The position numbers were made by a program, and so were the translations under genes. A stretch of DNA of 64,000 nucleotides from Roseiarcus sp036489975 (GTDB taxonomy: Bacteria > Pseudomonadota > Alphaproteobacteria > Rhizobiales > Beijerinckiaceae), in contig DASXES010000088.1 in NCBI GenBank assembly GCA_036489975.1, forward strand, positions 1-64,000. Direction: 5' to 3'. Positions 45,709 through 54,778 of this stretch are shown one piece after another. A model generated the notes under the pieces. The model did not search any database. It had not been told where the DNA came from and saw only the letters and a list, made by a program, of their open reading frames with translations. How positions within the stretch are numbered: the stretch's first letter is position 1; the number at the start of each line of letters is the position of its first letter.

Positions 45709-45917
45709 AGGTCCAGCCTAAATCGTGGTCGCAAGCGTCGACGCGAGCCGCGCCTTATAGCGCGCGGCTACAGATATACCTGACGAAATCCACGGGCCCG
45801 GAGCGCCGCGTCCGGTCGCACGGGGACGGCGGCGACGAAGTCCTGGCGGAACGTCGCCATCACGCTCCCGACTTCGCTCTGCCGCCACCGCGTCGATCCG
45901 TTCCATCTTCAGACGCT

Positions 45918-46838
45918 TCACCGCACGACCTCGCATGGATGCTCGGCAAGCCAGTGCTTTGCGATATCCACGCGCTGGCAGATCCAGACATCCGGTTTGC
46001 TTTTCACATAGTCGAGAAAGCGGGCAAGGCCGGACGCTCGGCTGGGATGGCCGAGGATGCGCATATGCATCCCGACGTTCATCATTTTCGGGGCTACGCG
46101 CCCTTCCTCATAGAGGAAGTCAAAAGCTTCTCGCAGGATGGTGAAAAAGTCCTCCCCGGTCGCCAGATTCGTCGCGGGCCATTTCACGTCGTTGTTGGTC
46201 AGCGTGTAGGGGACGACGAGCTGGGGCCGGCCTTCGCCCCTCACATAATAGGGGAGCTCGTCCGCATAGCTGTCGCTGTCGTAGAGAAAGCCGCCCTCCT
46301 CCATGACCAGGCGTCGCGTGTTGACGCTCGGCCCGTAGCGGCAATACCAGCCAAGGGGCCGCTGTCCGACCGTTCGCTGGAGACTCTCGACGGCGCGGCG
46401 GATGTGCTCGCGTTCAGTCGCCTCGTCGAGTTTGAAATGCTCGACCCACCGCCATCCGTGACAACAGATATCGTATCCTGCCGCTTTGATCGCCTGCGCC
46501 GCGGGCGGATTGCGCTCAAGCGCAAGCGCGCAGGCGTAGACCGTCATCGGCAGTCCACGCTCTTGAAAGATCCGATGCAGGCGCCAGAACCCGACACGGC
46601 TGCCATATTCGAACATGCTCTCGGCGGCGAGATCCCGTTCACCGCGCGGCACGGCCACGCTCGCCATTTCGGCCAGGGCGGCGTCGCTGACGCCGTCTCC
46701 ATCCATCATGCTGTATTCTGACCCCTCCTCGTAATTCATCACGAAATTCAGCGCGAGACGCGCCCCGCCCGGCCAGCGTGGATCGGGCGGCCTGGATCCG
46801 TAGCCGACAAAGTCGCGTTCGAGCGAGCGAGGGATCAC
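45918..46838 (-). CDS. PuuE-like polysaccharide-deacetylase-fold amidohydrolase
   Basis: 306 residues from GTG 46838, preceded by GGGAGAG; upstream frame lies inside the permease gene. The sequence follows PuuE allantoinases: VGYGSRPPDPRWPGGARLALNFVMNYEEGSEYSM, FEYGSRVGFWRLHRIFQERGLPMTVYACALALERNP, GYDICCHGWRWVEHF, GWYCRYGPSVNTRRLV and LYDSDSYADELPYYV. PuuE-type enzymes open the ring of allantoin without the urease-fold metal cluster; other relatives deacetylate. It is the last gene of the SBP-ATPase-permease operon, 32 nt after the permease stop, which suggests it acts on the imported compound. No other allantoin-pathway genes are visible. Confidence 0.88.
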   Translation of the reverse strand: MIPRSLERDFVGYGSRPPDPRWPGGARLALNFVMNYEEGSEYSMMDGDGVSDAALAEMASVAVPRGERDLAAESMFEYGSRVGFWRLHRIFQERGLPMTVYACALALERNPPAAQAIKAAGYDICCHGWRWVEHFKLDEATEREHIRRAVESLQRTVGQRPLGWYCRYGPSVNTRRLVMEEGGFLYDSDSYADELPYYVRGEGRPQLVVPYTLTNNDVKWPATNLATGEDFFTILREAFDFLYEEGRVAPKMMNVGMHMRILGHPSRASGLARFLDYVKSKPDVWICQRVDIAKHWLAEHPCEVVR

Positions 46839-46870
46839 GTCTTGGTCTCTCCCGTTGACAGAGGGGGGGG

Positions 46871-47878
46871 TTAGAACTGCTGCTCCTGCCGTCCGCGCAC
46901 CAGCTGGGACAAGGTGACCGCGATCACGAGCGCGCCGCCGTAGAACATCTCCTGGATGAACGAGCTGAAGCCTAGAAAGACAAGGCCTGTGATCCCGGTG
47001 ACCAGGAAATAGACGGCGACCGTCGCGCCCCAGGGATTGAACCGTCCCGGCGCAATGCATGTCGAGCCCAGAAAGGCTGCTGCGAAAGCGGGGAGCTGAT
47101 AGGTGACGCCGGACACCGGGTCCGCGGCGCCCTGCGTGCCTGCGTAAAGCACCCCAGCCAAGGCCCCGAAGAACCCTGAAGCGACAAGACAAGCGACGCG
47201 GATGCGATCGGTGTCGATGCCGCTGAGGCGCGCCACTTCGCGTCCACGACCAACGAAAAGAATGCGCCGACCGACCGCGGTGTATTCGAGCAGGTACCAG
47301 ACAAGAGCCGCGAGGACGATCGCGTAGTAGAACTCGAGAGGGACGCCGAACAGCCGATCGACAATGACCGCATTCATGAGCGAGGGCGAAATCCCGCTGA
47401 TCGTCATCGAATCGCTGAGCCAAAGCGTGACGCCATGCAGGAAGGTGCCCGTGCCGAGCGTGACAATCAGCGAGTGAATACGGAAAACGGTGATCAAGAA
47501 ACCGTTGATCAGGCCTACCGCAATCCCAAGCGCAAGCGCCGCAATCACAGCCCACCCGATGCCAATCCCGTAATTGACGTTGAGGACCGCAACCAGCATG
47601 GACGACAGCGTCATGATGAACGCGATCGAGAGGTCGAAGTCGTTGGCGGTGAGCGGAATGATGAGGCCGAGCGTCACCACGACCAGAACCGCCTGGGAGC
47701 CGAGGATCGTGGAGAGATTGGGCCAGGTCAGGAACGTGTCAGGCCGCAAATAGCCGAACACCGCGATGAGCAGAAGCCACACGATGATCAGCCCGAACTG
47801 CTCGAGCCGGTAGGCCAGAGGTTTATGCGGGGCGCGCTCCATCTCAGCGGCTGCGTGCGTAGGCGCTGAGTCGGTCAT
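46871..47878 (-). CDS. Ribose-type ABC transporter permease
   Basis: 335 residues from ATG 47878. It is a BPD_transp_2 inner-membrane permease of the sugar/purine importer class. About nine hydrophobic segments run from RLEQFGLIIVWLLLIAVFGYL to MFYGGALVIAVTLSQLVRG. Family blocks include LVVVTLGLIIPLTANDFDLSIAFIMTLSSML, LINGFLITVFRIHSLIVTLGTG, and GRRILFVGRGREVARLSGI. It sits 34 nt after the ATPase stop. A single permease gene suggests a homodimeric channel as in RbsC systems. The substrate is not determinable from sequence. Confidence 0.93.
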   Translation of the reverse strand: MTDSAPTHAAAEMERAPHKPLAYRLEQFGLIIVWLLLIAVFGYLRPDTFLTWPNLSTILGSQAVLVVVTLGLIIPLTANDFDLSIAFIMTLSSMLVAVLNVNYGIGIGWAVIAALALGIAVGLINGFLITVFRIHSLIVTLGTGTFLHGVTLWLSDSMTISGISPSLMNAVIVDRLFGVPLEFYYAIVLAALVWYLLEYTAVGRRILFVGRGREVARLSGIDTDRIRVACLVASGFFGALAGVLYAGTQGAADPVSGVTYQLPAFAAAFLGSTCIAPGRFNPWGATVAVYFLVTGITGLVFLGFSSFIQEMFYGGALVIAVTLSQLVRGRQEQQF

Positions 47879-47912
47879 GTCGCGCCGCCTTGCTCGATTC
47901 GCACGCCGCGCG

Positions 47913-49484
47913 TCACGCGAAGCCTCCCGCGCCGCCGAGGCTGCGCTCCGCAATAGCGTCCTTGCTGATCTCGGCGCCTTCAAGGATCGCGACGACGCGG
48001 CCTGCAGCGAAGATCAGCACCCGGCTGCTGATCGCGGCAAGTTGCTCGTAATCCGAGCTGGCGCAAAGAACGGCGGCGCCTGCCGAGGCTGCGCTGGCGA
48101 TGTGCCGGAACACCGTCTGCCGCGCGCCGATGTCGACGCCCTGCGTCGGTTCGTCCAGAAGAATCAGCTTTGGCGCCATCTGGAACCATTTGGCGAGCAC
48201 GACCTTCTGCTGGTTGCCGCCGCTGAGGGAAGCCATGTTCATGGTCGGATCGGCAGGCCGCACCTCGAAACGGCGGGCCATCTCGGCCGCTTCCGCGGTC
48301 ATCGCGCGCCGGCTCAGCATCCACCGCCTGAAGCGCGAGCCGAGCGTCGGCATGGTGATGTTGTCGGCGACCGGGAGTGGACCAATCACCCCGGCGTTGG
48401 CCCTGTCCGCGGGGACCAGGACAACGCCGCGGCGGATGGCGTCGCGCGGCTTGATCTCTCTGAGCTCGACGCCTTGGCCGGCAATATCGAGCGTGCCGCC
48501 ACGAGCCTTGCGCGCACCGTAGATGAGATAGGGGATTTCGTCGTATCCCGACCCGATCAGACCGGTCACGCCAACCACCTCTCCGGCCGCCAGATCCAGC
48601 GAAAAGCCCTCGATCGTCCCGCCGGAGAGATTGTGCACGATGGCGTGGCTCGAACCGCGCGCGGCGGGCGGAGCAGGCGGCGTGGCCGGCGCCAGCTTTC
48701 GGCCGACAATCGCCTCGATGAAGTCGGCTTTCGTAGCCGCGCTGGTTTCTATCGTCGCCGCAACCTTGCCGTCGCGCAGCACTGTCGCCCGGTTGGTTAT
48801 CTCCATCACCTCGTCGACGTCGTGAGAGACGAAAACAACGCTCACGCCCTTGCTCACAAAGGTCCGGACAAGCTGGAACAACCGGTCGACGTCGCGCTTC
48901 GGCAGAAACGGCGTCGGCTCGTCCAAAACCAGAAGGCCGGCGCCGACGCCACCTTCCTCGTTCATTTCCGCGATCGCGCGCACGATGGCGAGCAGCGCGC
49001 GTTCGACCGGCGGGATATCGGCCACGCGCGCGTCCGGGTCGAGATCAATGTCATAGGCGGCAAAGAGGCGTTTTGCCGCGCGCCGCTGCGCAGCCCAGTT
49101 GATCGCCCAGTGGTCACGTTCTGCGAGCCGTCCGAGCAGCAGATTTTCCAGCGCCGTCAGGCTCGGGATGAGCCCGAGATGCTGGTGCACAAAGCTCATC
49201 CGGTACTTTCGGAAGGCCCCGGGCGCCAGCGGCAGCGCAACATCAGCGCCGCCAATCTGCAGTCGGCTCCCCGGGTCTGGAGCGTGGAACCCTGCAAGAA
49301 CCTTGATGAGCGTCGACTTGCCCGAACCATTCTGGCCGAGAAGACCGTGCACTTCGCCCTGCGCGACGGCAAGCGAAGCGTTGTCGAGGGCCTTCTGGCC
49401 CCCGAAGGTCTTGCTCAGGCCCCAAAGTCGAAGCGCTGGCGGAGCGTCCGCGGGAGGACCCGCTCCCGCTAGTGAAGCTTCCAC
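47913..49484 (-). CDS. Ribose-type ABC transporter ATP-binding protein (two NBDs)
   Basis: 523 residues with tandem nucleotide-binding domains, as in RbsA. The first NBD has an intact Walker A (GQNGSGKST), a Q-loop in VHQHLGLIPSL and Walker B LLVLDEPT, but its signature is degenerate (DIPPVERALLAI in place of LSxGE). The second has a degenerate Walker A (GLIGSGYDEI) with a good signature LSGGNQQKVVLAKWF and Walker B LILLDEPTQGVD. Such asymmetry is usual in the family, although complete loss of the first signature is stronger than normal. The start overlaps the binding-protein stop by 16 nt. It powers uptake through the adjacent permease. Confidence 0.93.
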   Translation of the reverse strand: MEASLAGAGPPADAPPALRLWGLSKTFGGQKALDNASLAVAQGEVHGLLGQNGSGKSTLIKVLAGFHAPDPGSRLQIGGADVALPLAPGAFRKYRMSFVHQHLGLIPSLTALENLLLGRLAERDHWAINWAAQRRAAKRLFAAYDIDLDPDARVADIPPVERALLAIVRAIAEMNEEGGVGAGLLVLDEPTPFLPKRDVDRLFQLVRTFVSKGVSVVFVSHDVDEVMEITNRATVLRDGKVAATIETSAATKADFIEAIVGRKLAPATPPAPPAARGSSHAIVHNLSGGTIEGFSLDLAAGEVVGVTGLIGSGYDEIPYLIYGARKARGGTLDIAGQGVELREIKPRDAIRRGVVLVPADRANAGVIGPLPVADNITMPTLGSRFRRWMLSRRAMTAEAAEMARRFEVRPADPTMNMASLSGGNQQKVVLAKWFQMAPKLILLDEPTQGVDIGARQTVFRHIASAASAGAAVLCASSDYEQLAAISSRVLIFAAGRVVAILEGAEISKDAIAERSLGGAGGFA

Positions 49485-50581
49485 AGGTCTGCGTAGCCCT
49501 TGACATAGGCGTCCCCGTAGCCCTGAGAAAGCTGGGGCGGGGTTCCCGCGTCCTTCGCGTTTTCCTCCGTGAAGATAAAGAAGGGAATCTTCGGATCCGA
49601 GACGAGGGGCAGGCCACAGAGCCTGCGCATCTCGGCGTCGATGATCGCGTGGCCGATCCAGTCGAGATTCTCGCCGATATCCATTTCGACCTTTCCCTGC
49701 TGTACGAGTCCGAGCACGAACGGCGTGCCGTTGAAGGCGTCCACGCCGACCTTTTTCTGCGTCTGGGTGATCGTGACCGCGGGAACAACGAACTGGCTCA
49801 TGCTGTCATAGATCACGATGATGTAGTTGACGGTAGGATCGGCGAGGAGCGCCGCCTGAACGGCAGGCGTGATGCGGGTGCCCCAGTCGACGACAGGGAA
49901 ATTCATCACCTTCGTCTTGCAGTCGTCGCAGTGTTTCAGCTCCGCTTCGATGCCCGACATCATCGAGTCGGTCGAAAGCGGGCCTGTCGCGATCAGGACA
50001 AGGGCATTCATGTGACCCTTTGTTTTGACGACCGCCCAGTCGGCGAGCAGGCCGCCGGCCTTGGCGTAATCGATCGGGACGTCTCCGTCGGCGTATTTCT
50101 TCACTTCGGCGGTTTGCTCGACGCCGCTGTAGTGCGAGGCGATGACGGGGATCTTCGCGGCCTGCGCCGCCTTCACCTGCGGCACGAGAACGCGTGGATC
50201 GGTCCCCGCCAAGAGGTCGATAAGGTTGACCTTCTGGTTCACCGCGGTATCCATGCCCTGCACCCATTGCGAACTTTGCCCTTGATTCTCCCAAGTGACG
50301 AACTTGAAGCCTACTTTTTTTGCCGCCGCCGCCATGGCCTTTTCAATATTGGCGGTGAAGGGATTGGCGCTCGATACGGGAATGCTGAGGATTGTCTTGC
50401 CCTTCATGCAGGCCTGGGCGTCGAACGCAGGACCGGCCGGCGCAAACTCGGGCTTCTTTGTGAACGGCGTGATTTGCTTCTCGAAATAGGACAGATCGTC
50501 CGCGCGAGCTGAGCCCGCCGCCGCTCCCAGGGTCGCCAGGCCCAAGGCGAAAGCGCGCCAGACCGAGGAACGGTTCGCCAT
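49469..50581 (-). CDS. Periplasmic substrate-binding protein of ribose type
   Basis: 370 residues from ATG 50581 (GGAGACTTGAA upstream). The signal peptide is MANRSSVWRAFALGLATLGAAAGSARA. The mature protein is a Peripla_BP_4-like binder: KTILSIPVSSANPFTANIEKAMAAAAKKVGF, NLIDLLAGTDPRVLVPQVKAAQAAKIPVIASH, YIIVIYDSMSQFVVPAV and VGVDAFNGTPFVLGLVQQGKVEMDIGENLDWIGHAIIDAEMR. An extended N-terminal segment (DDLSYFEKQITPFTKKPEFAPAG) and a Cys pair HCDDCK are not typical of RbsB. It is the first gene of the importer operon. The context with cyclic-amide hydrolases suggests a nitrogenous ligand instead of a sugar. Confidence 0.93.
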   Translation of the reverse strand: MANRSSVWRAFALGLATLGAAAGSARADDLSYFEKQITPFTKKPEFAPAGPAFDAQACMKGKTILSIPVSSANPFTANIEKAMAAAAKKVGFKFVTWENQGQSSQWVQGMDTAVNQKVNLIDLLAGTDPRVLVPQVKAAQAAKIPVIASHYSGVEQTAEVKKYADGDVPIDYAKAGGLLADWAVVKTKGHMNALVLIATGPLSTDSMMSGIEAELKHCDDCKTKVMNFPVVDWGTRITPAVQAALLADPTVNYIIVIYDSMSQFVVPAVTITQTQKKVGVDAFNGTPFVLGLVQQGKVEMDIGENLDWIGHAIIDAEMRRLCGLPLVSDPKIPFFIFTEENAKDAGTPPQLSQGYGDAYVKGYADLWKLH

Positions 50582-50880
50582 TTCAAGTCTCCAGTGCAGA
50601 AGCCGCTGATCGCGGTCGCGATGGCGAAAGCCCTGCGACATCTCGAAGGAAGCAAACGTCATGCCGGGAACATGCGCACGCTTGATCAGCGCGCTTTGCG
50701 CAGTGGAGAGCCGATCGCGGCCCAGAAGGTGGCAAGCTTTTTGCGACCGAAGTTCGAGGGGCGGTCTTGCTACAGTCTCGCGGATTTCAGAGCCGACATG
50801 GCGACCGGCCGATCACGCTCGCGGCATGTGGCTTCCGGCTGGACAAGCAGGGCTAGCCGGAGCTTCGGAGTTCTCTTCTC

Positions 50881-52959
50881 ATGAAAGTCATTGGCGTCGA
50901 TGTCGGCGGCACGTTCACAGACCTCATCTACTCCGACCTCGACACCGGCGCGATGTCCATCAACAAGGTCCCCACCACGCCGGAGGATCCGTCGAACGGC
51001 GTGATGAAGGGCATCGAGGGCCTGCTCGCGTCCGCTCAGCAAAAGCCCGATGAGATCGACTTCGTTTTCCACGCGACGACGACCGCGACCAATGCGGTGC
51101 TCGAGGACAAGGGCGCCAGAGCCGGCATGATCACCAATGAAGGCTTCCGTGACGTTTTGCACATCGGGCGCCATCAGCGGGTCGAGCACTACTCGATAAG
51201 GCAGGAGCTGCCCTGGCAGAATCGTCCGTTGATCAAACGCCGCGATCGCATGGTCGTCCGAGGACGCTTGGCGCCCCCGCACGGGGAGGAGTTCGAGCCG
51301 CTGGATGAAGAAGGGGTGCGCCGCGCGGCGATCGCTCTTGGCGACGCCGGCGTGGAATCCGTCGCTATCTGCTTTCTCTTCTCCTACCTCAATCCGGCGC
51401 ATGAAGACCGCGTCAAGGCGATCGTGTCTGAAATTCTTCCCGACGCGTTCGTCACCACATCCTCCTTCGTATCCCCGCAGTTTCGCGAGTTCGAGCGATT
51501 CACAACGGCTGCGTTGGCAGCCTTCATCGGGCCGAAGGTCCGGATGTATATCACCCACCTCGACCGGTCGCTCAAAAGCTCGGGGCTTTCGGCTGATCTC
51601 AGGATCATGGCCTCGAACGGGGGCGTGGCGACTGCGAGCATGGTGTCGGAGAAACCGACGCTGACGTTGCTTTCGGGGTTGGCGGCTGGCGTTCTGGCGG
51701 GCGCATGGATCGGCGGGCTGGCGGAGCGACGAAAGCTGATCACGTTCGACATCGGGGGCACGAGCGCGGACATCGGCATCATCGTCGATGGAAAGCTGGC
51801 GGAGACGGACGCGCGTTCGACGTCCATCGCCGGTTTCCCGCTGCTCACGCCGATGATCGACATCCACACCATCGGCGCGGGCGGCGGCTCGATCGCTTAT
51901 ATCGACCATGGCGGCGCGTTTCGGGTCGGACCGCGCAGCGCGGGCGCCGTTCCTGGGCCGGCCGCCTACGGGCGAGGCGGCCGAGAACCGACGGTGACAG
52001 ACGCCAATCTGGCTCTCGGCCGGCTCGACGCGGATGATTTCCTCGGCGGGGGTATGAAGCTCGACGCGGAAGCGGCGCGGCGCGCCGTGGCCACGCTTGC
52101 GGCCAAGCTCGGCCTAAGCCTCAGCGAGGCGGCGGAGGGTGTTCTCACCGTCATCAACGCCAATATGGCGAACGCGATCCGCTCCCGCACGATCCAGAAG
52201 GGCATCGACCCGCGGGGATTCTCGCTGGTCGCCTTCGGGGGCGCCGGTCCGTTGCAGGCCGCGGAGGTCGCCGCGATTCTCGACATCCCCGAGGTGATCG
52301 TGCCCCCCTACCCCGGCATCACCTCCGCCATGGGGCTGCTCACGACCGATTTCAAATACGACGCGATCCGGACGGAATTTCAGGTCAGCAGCGCGGTCGA
52401 TCTGAAGAAGCTCAACAGGAGCCTTTCCGAAATGCAGGCTGGACTCGCGGCGCGGTTCGAGGCAGATCACATTCCCCTTTCCGAGGCGGCCTTCTCCCGG
52501 GCGGGCGACCTTCGCTACGTCGGGCAAGGCTACGAACTGCGCGTGCCTCTGCCGGAGGGCGAGATCACGGAGGAGACGCTGCCTGAGGCGTGGAGGGCGT
52601 TCCACTCGGCGCATGCCGCCGAATATGGCCGCGCCTTCGAGGCGAGCCCGATCGAGATCGTGAACGTGCGCGTGAGCGGCGTCGGACGCGTGCCGAAACT
52701 GCGCGCGATGAACGCGCCGAAAGGCGGGTCGCTCGAGAAAGCGAAGATGCGCGTGAGCCCTTGCCTGTTTCGGGTCGGGGCCGCGCTCGAGAGCTTGGAG
52801 ACGCCCTTCTACCGGCGCGCCGACCTCCCGCTTGAGGAGGCCTTCTCCGGCCCCGCGATCATCCTGCAGACCGACAGCACCACGCTCGTCCCCCCGAACG
52901 CGACGGCGCGCGTCGACAGGACTGGCAATATCATCATCACGCTCGGAGCCCTGCAATGA
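50881..52959 (+). CDS. hyuA: Hydantoinase/oxoprolinase subunit A (HyuA-like)
   Basis: 692 residues. It is the ATP-grasping subunit of ATP-dependent cyclic-amide hydrolases (N-methylhydantoinase, 5-oxoprolinase, acetone/acetophenone carboxylase group). The actin-like ATPase fold shows KVIGVDVGGTFTDLIYSDLD at the N-terminus, FHATTTATNAVLEDKGARAG, ITFDIGGTSADIGIIVDGK and GAGGGSIAYIDHGGAFRVGPRSAGAVPGPAAYG. Length is typical. The stop overlaps the hyuB start by 4 nt. It is transcribed divergently from the ABC importer across 299 nt. The substrate is unknown: family members act on hydantoins, oxoproline or carboxylate ketones. Confidence 0.95.
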   Translation: MKVIGVDVGGTFTDLIYSDLDTGAMSINKVPTTPEDPSNGVMKGIEGLLASAQQKPDEIDFVFHATTTATNAVLEDKGARAGMITNEGFRDVLHIGRHQRVEHYSIRQELPWQNRPLIKRRDRMVVRGRLAPPHGEEFEPLDEEGVRRAAIALGDAGVESVAICFLFSYLNPAHEDRVKAIVSEILPDAFVTTSSFVSPQFREFERFTTAALAAFIGPKVRMYITHLDRSLKSSGLSADLRIMASNGGVATASMVSEKPTLTLLSGLAAGVLAGAWIGGLAERRKLITFDIGGTSADIGIIVDGKLAETDARSTSIAGFPLLTPMIDIHTIGAGGGSIAYIDHGGAFRVGPRSAGAVPGPAAYGRGGREPTVTDANLALGRLDADDFLGGGMKLDAEAARRAVATLAAKLGLSLSEAAEGVLTVINANMANAIRSRTIQKGIDPRGFSLVAFGGAGPLQAAEVAAILDIPEVIVPPYPGITSAMGLLTTDFKYDAIRTEFQVSSAVDLKKLNRSLSEMQAGLAARFEADHIPLSEAAFSRAGDLRYVGQGYELRVPLPEGEITEETLPEAWRAFHSAHAAEYGRAFEASPIEIVNVRVSGVGRVPKLRAMNAPKGGSLEKAKMRVSPCLFRVGAALESLETPFYRRADLPLEEAFSGPAIILQTDSTTLVPPNATARVDRTGNIIITLGALQ

Positions 52960-54761
52960 CGGTTCACTCCGCGCTCGCGCCGGGAGCTAAGCCTGCGACC
53001 CGCGTCAATCCGGTGACGGCGGCCGTCATCCACGGCGCGCTCGAAAACATCGCGATCGAGATGGGCCACAAGCTCATGCGGATGGCCTATTCCAGCATCA
53101 TCCGCGAGTCCGAGGATTTCGGCGCCGCGCTGACCGACCCGGAAGGCGGCCAGCTCTGCGAATGCAAGATGAGCACCCCGCTCCAGTCCGGCCCGATCCC
53201 GGGATATATCCGGGGGATTCGAAAGGAGCTCAAGAGGCGCGGAGAATCGATCGGTCCCGGCGATGTCATCATGCATAACGACCCTTATGGGGGCGCTTCG
53301 CACGGGCCGGACGTCGCGTTTTGCGTGCCGGTCTTTCTCGATGATCAGCTGATTGGCTTTTCGGTCACCACCGCCCATCATCTCGACATCGGCGCCTCGA
53401 CTCCCGGCAGCGCCGGCATCGTCAGCGCCGTCGACGCCTATGCGGAAGGGCTGCAGTTCAAAGCGATCAAGATCGTCGAGGACGGGCGGCCGAACCGAGC
53501 CGTCTGGCAGCTTCTGCGTGACAATATCCGCGCCTCCGATCTCGTCGTCGGCGACATGGAGGCGCAGATCAAGGCGGCGGAGATCGGCGCCGACCGGTTT
53601 CTCGCGCTCGTGCGGCAATACGGGCTTGAGACACTCATGCTCGCCTATCAGGATCTCATGGACTATTCCGAGCGCCTGATGCGCAACGCGATCCGCGCGC
53701 TGCCCGACGGCGATTACGCCGCCGAGACGACGATCGACGGTTTCCTGGACGACGAGGAGGCGAAGCGCCGCGATCTCAAGATCAAGGCGACGCTCAAAGT
53801 GCGCGGCGATGAGATGACCGTCGATCTGACCGGCACTGCCCCGCAGGTCGACGACCGGCCGATCAACATGCCGCTCGAAGGCACGGTCGATTGCGCGATC
53901 TGGCTGACGCTCCGATCCATCCTTCTCGACAGCGCGGTTTACGGGAACGTGCCGCAGAACATGGGGCTGACGCGTCCGATTCACATCGTCGCGCCGAAGG
54001 GAACGCTGGCGAACCCCAACTTCCCGGCGCCGGTGATCGCGCGTTTCTGTCCCGGCAACGCTCTCGCCGATACGGTCATGAAGGCGCTGGCCCCATGCGT
54101 CCCCGGACAGGTGAGCGCGGGCATCGGCAATCTGCGCTGCGTCGCCTTCACCGGGCTCCATGAGGGCCGCCACTGGGTGCAGATGGAAATCCTCGAAGGG
54201 AGCTACGGCGGCAGGGAAGGCCTGGACGGCATGGACGCAGTCGACACGCTGTACGCCAACACCCGGAACAACCCGATAGAGGACATCGAGTCGCATCTGC
54301 CGCTTCGCGTCAACCGTTACGAGTTGCGCGACCAGGCGCCCGCGAGCGGCAAGTGGCGAGGGGGCATCGGCTCGATCCGCGAATTTGCCTTTCTCTCTGA
54401 CGGCGCGTTCTCGGTCGAGGGCGAGGGGCACAAATATCGTCCGTGGGGATTCGCCGGCGGCGCGGACGGCTCGACCGCCTCCCTGTCGCTCATCCCCGCG
54501 ACGGGTGGCGAGAGCGCCCTCCCATCCAAGGTGGCTTATCGCGGAGCGAATCGCGGCGACCGGCTCACGGCGGTCGGGCCGAACGGAGGCGGCTACGGCA
54601 ATCCACTCGAACGGGATCCCGAGGCGGTCCTCGGCGACGTGCTCGACGGCTATCTTTCGACCGAGCAGGCCAAGGCCGACTATGGCGTCGCAATCAGCGG
54701 AAAGGCTGTCGACGCCGCGGCGACCAGCGCGCTTCGGGCGGGTGCCGCCGCGCCGAAATAG
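52956..54761 (+). CDS. hyuB: Hydantoinase/oxoprolinase subunit B (HyuB-like)
   Basis: 601 residues, Hydantoinase_B family, partner of the preceding subunit in a heteromeric complex. Family blocks: VIHGALENIAIEMGHKLMRMAYSSIIRESEDFGAAL, GDVIMHNDPYGGASHGPDV, GFSVTTAHHLDIGASTPGS, VDLTGTAPQVDDRPINMPLEGTVDCAIW and LRDQAPASGKWRGGIGSIREF. The H-N-D-P-Y-GG and THH-like segments carry the metal-binding residues of the family. It starts inside the hyuA stop (ATGA) and is followed 17 nt later by an oxidoreductase gene, consistent with a catabolic operon. Confidence 0.95.
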   Translation: MTVHSALAPGAKPATRVNPVTAAVIHGALENIAIEMGHKLMRMAYSSIIRESEDFGAALTDPEGGQLCECKMSTPLQSGPIPGYIRGIRKELKRRGESIGPGDVIMHNDPYGGASHGPDVAFCVPVFLDDQLIGFSVTTAHHLDIGASTPGSAGIVSAVDAYAEGLQFKAIKIVEDGRPNRAVWQLLRDNIRASDLVVGDMEAQIKAAEIGADRFLALVRQYGLETLMLAYQDLMDYSERLMRNAIRALPDGDYAAETTIDGFLDDEEAKRRDLKIKATLKVRGDEMTVDLTGTAPQVDDRPINMPLEGTVDCAIWLTLRSILLDSAVYGNVPQNMGLTRPIHIVAPKGTLANPNFPAPVIARFCPGNALADTVMKALAPCVPGQVSAGIGNLRCVAFTGLHEGRHWVQMEILEGSYGGREGLDGMDAVDTLYANTRNNPIEDIESHLPLRVNRYELRDQAPASGKWRGGIGSIREFAFLSDGAFSVEGEGHKYRPWGFAGGADGSTASLSLIPATGGESALPSKVAYRGANRGDRLTAVGPNGGGYGNPLERDPEAVLGDVLDGYLSTEQAKADYGVAISGKAVDAAATSALRAGAAAPK

Positions 54762-54778
54762 CGCGGGGAGCGACTGGA

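Noticed and set aside
45725..45900. Minus-strand stretch ending FRQDFVAAVPVRPDAALRAR
   Set aside because: Possible remnant of an oxidoreductase C-terminus, but too short and without partner motifs to call.
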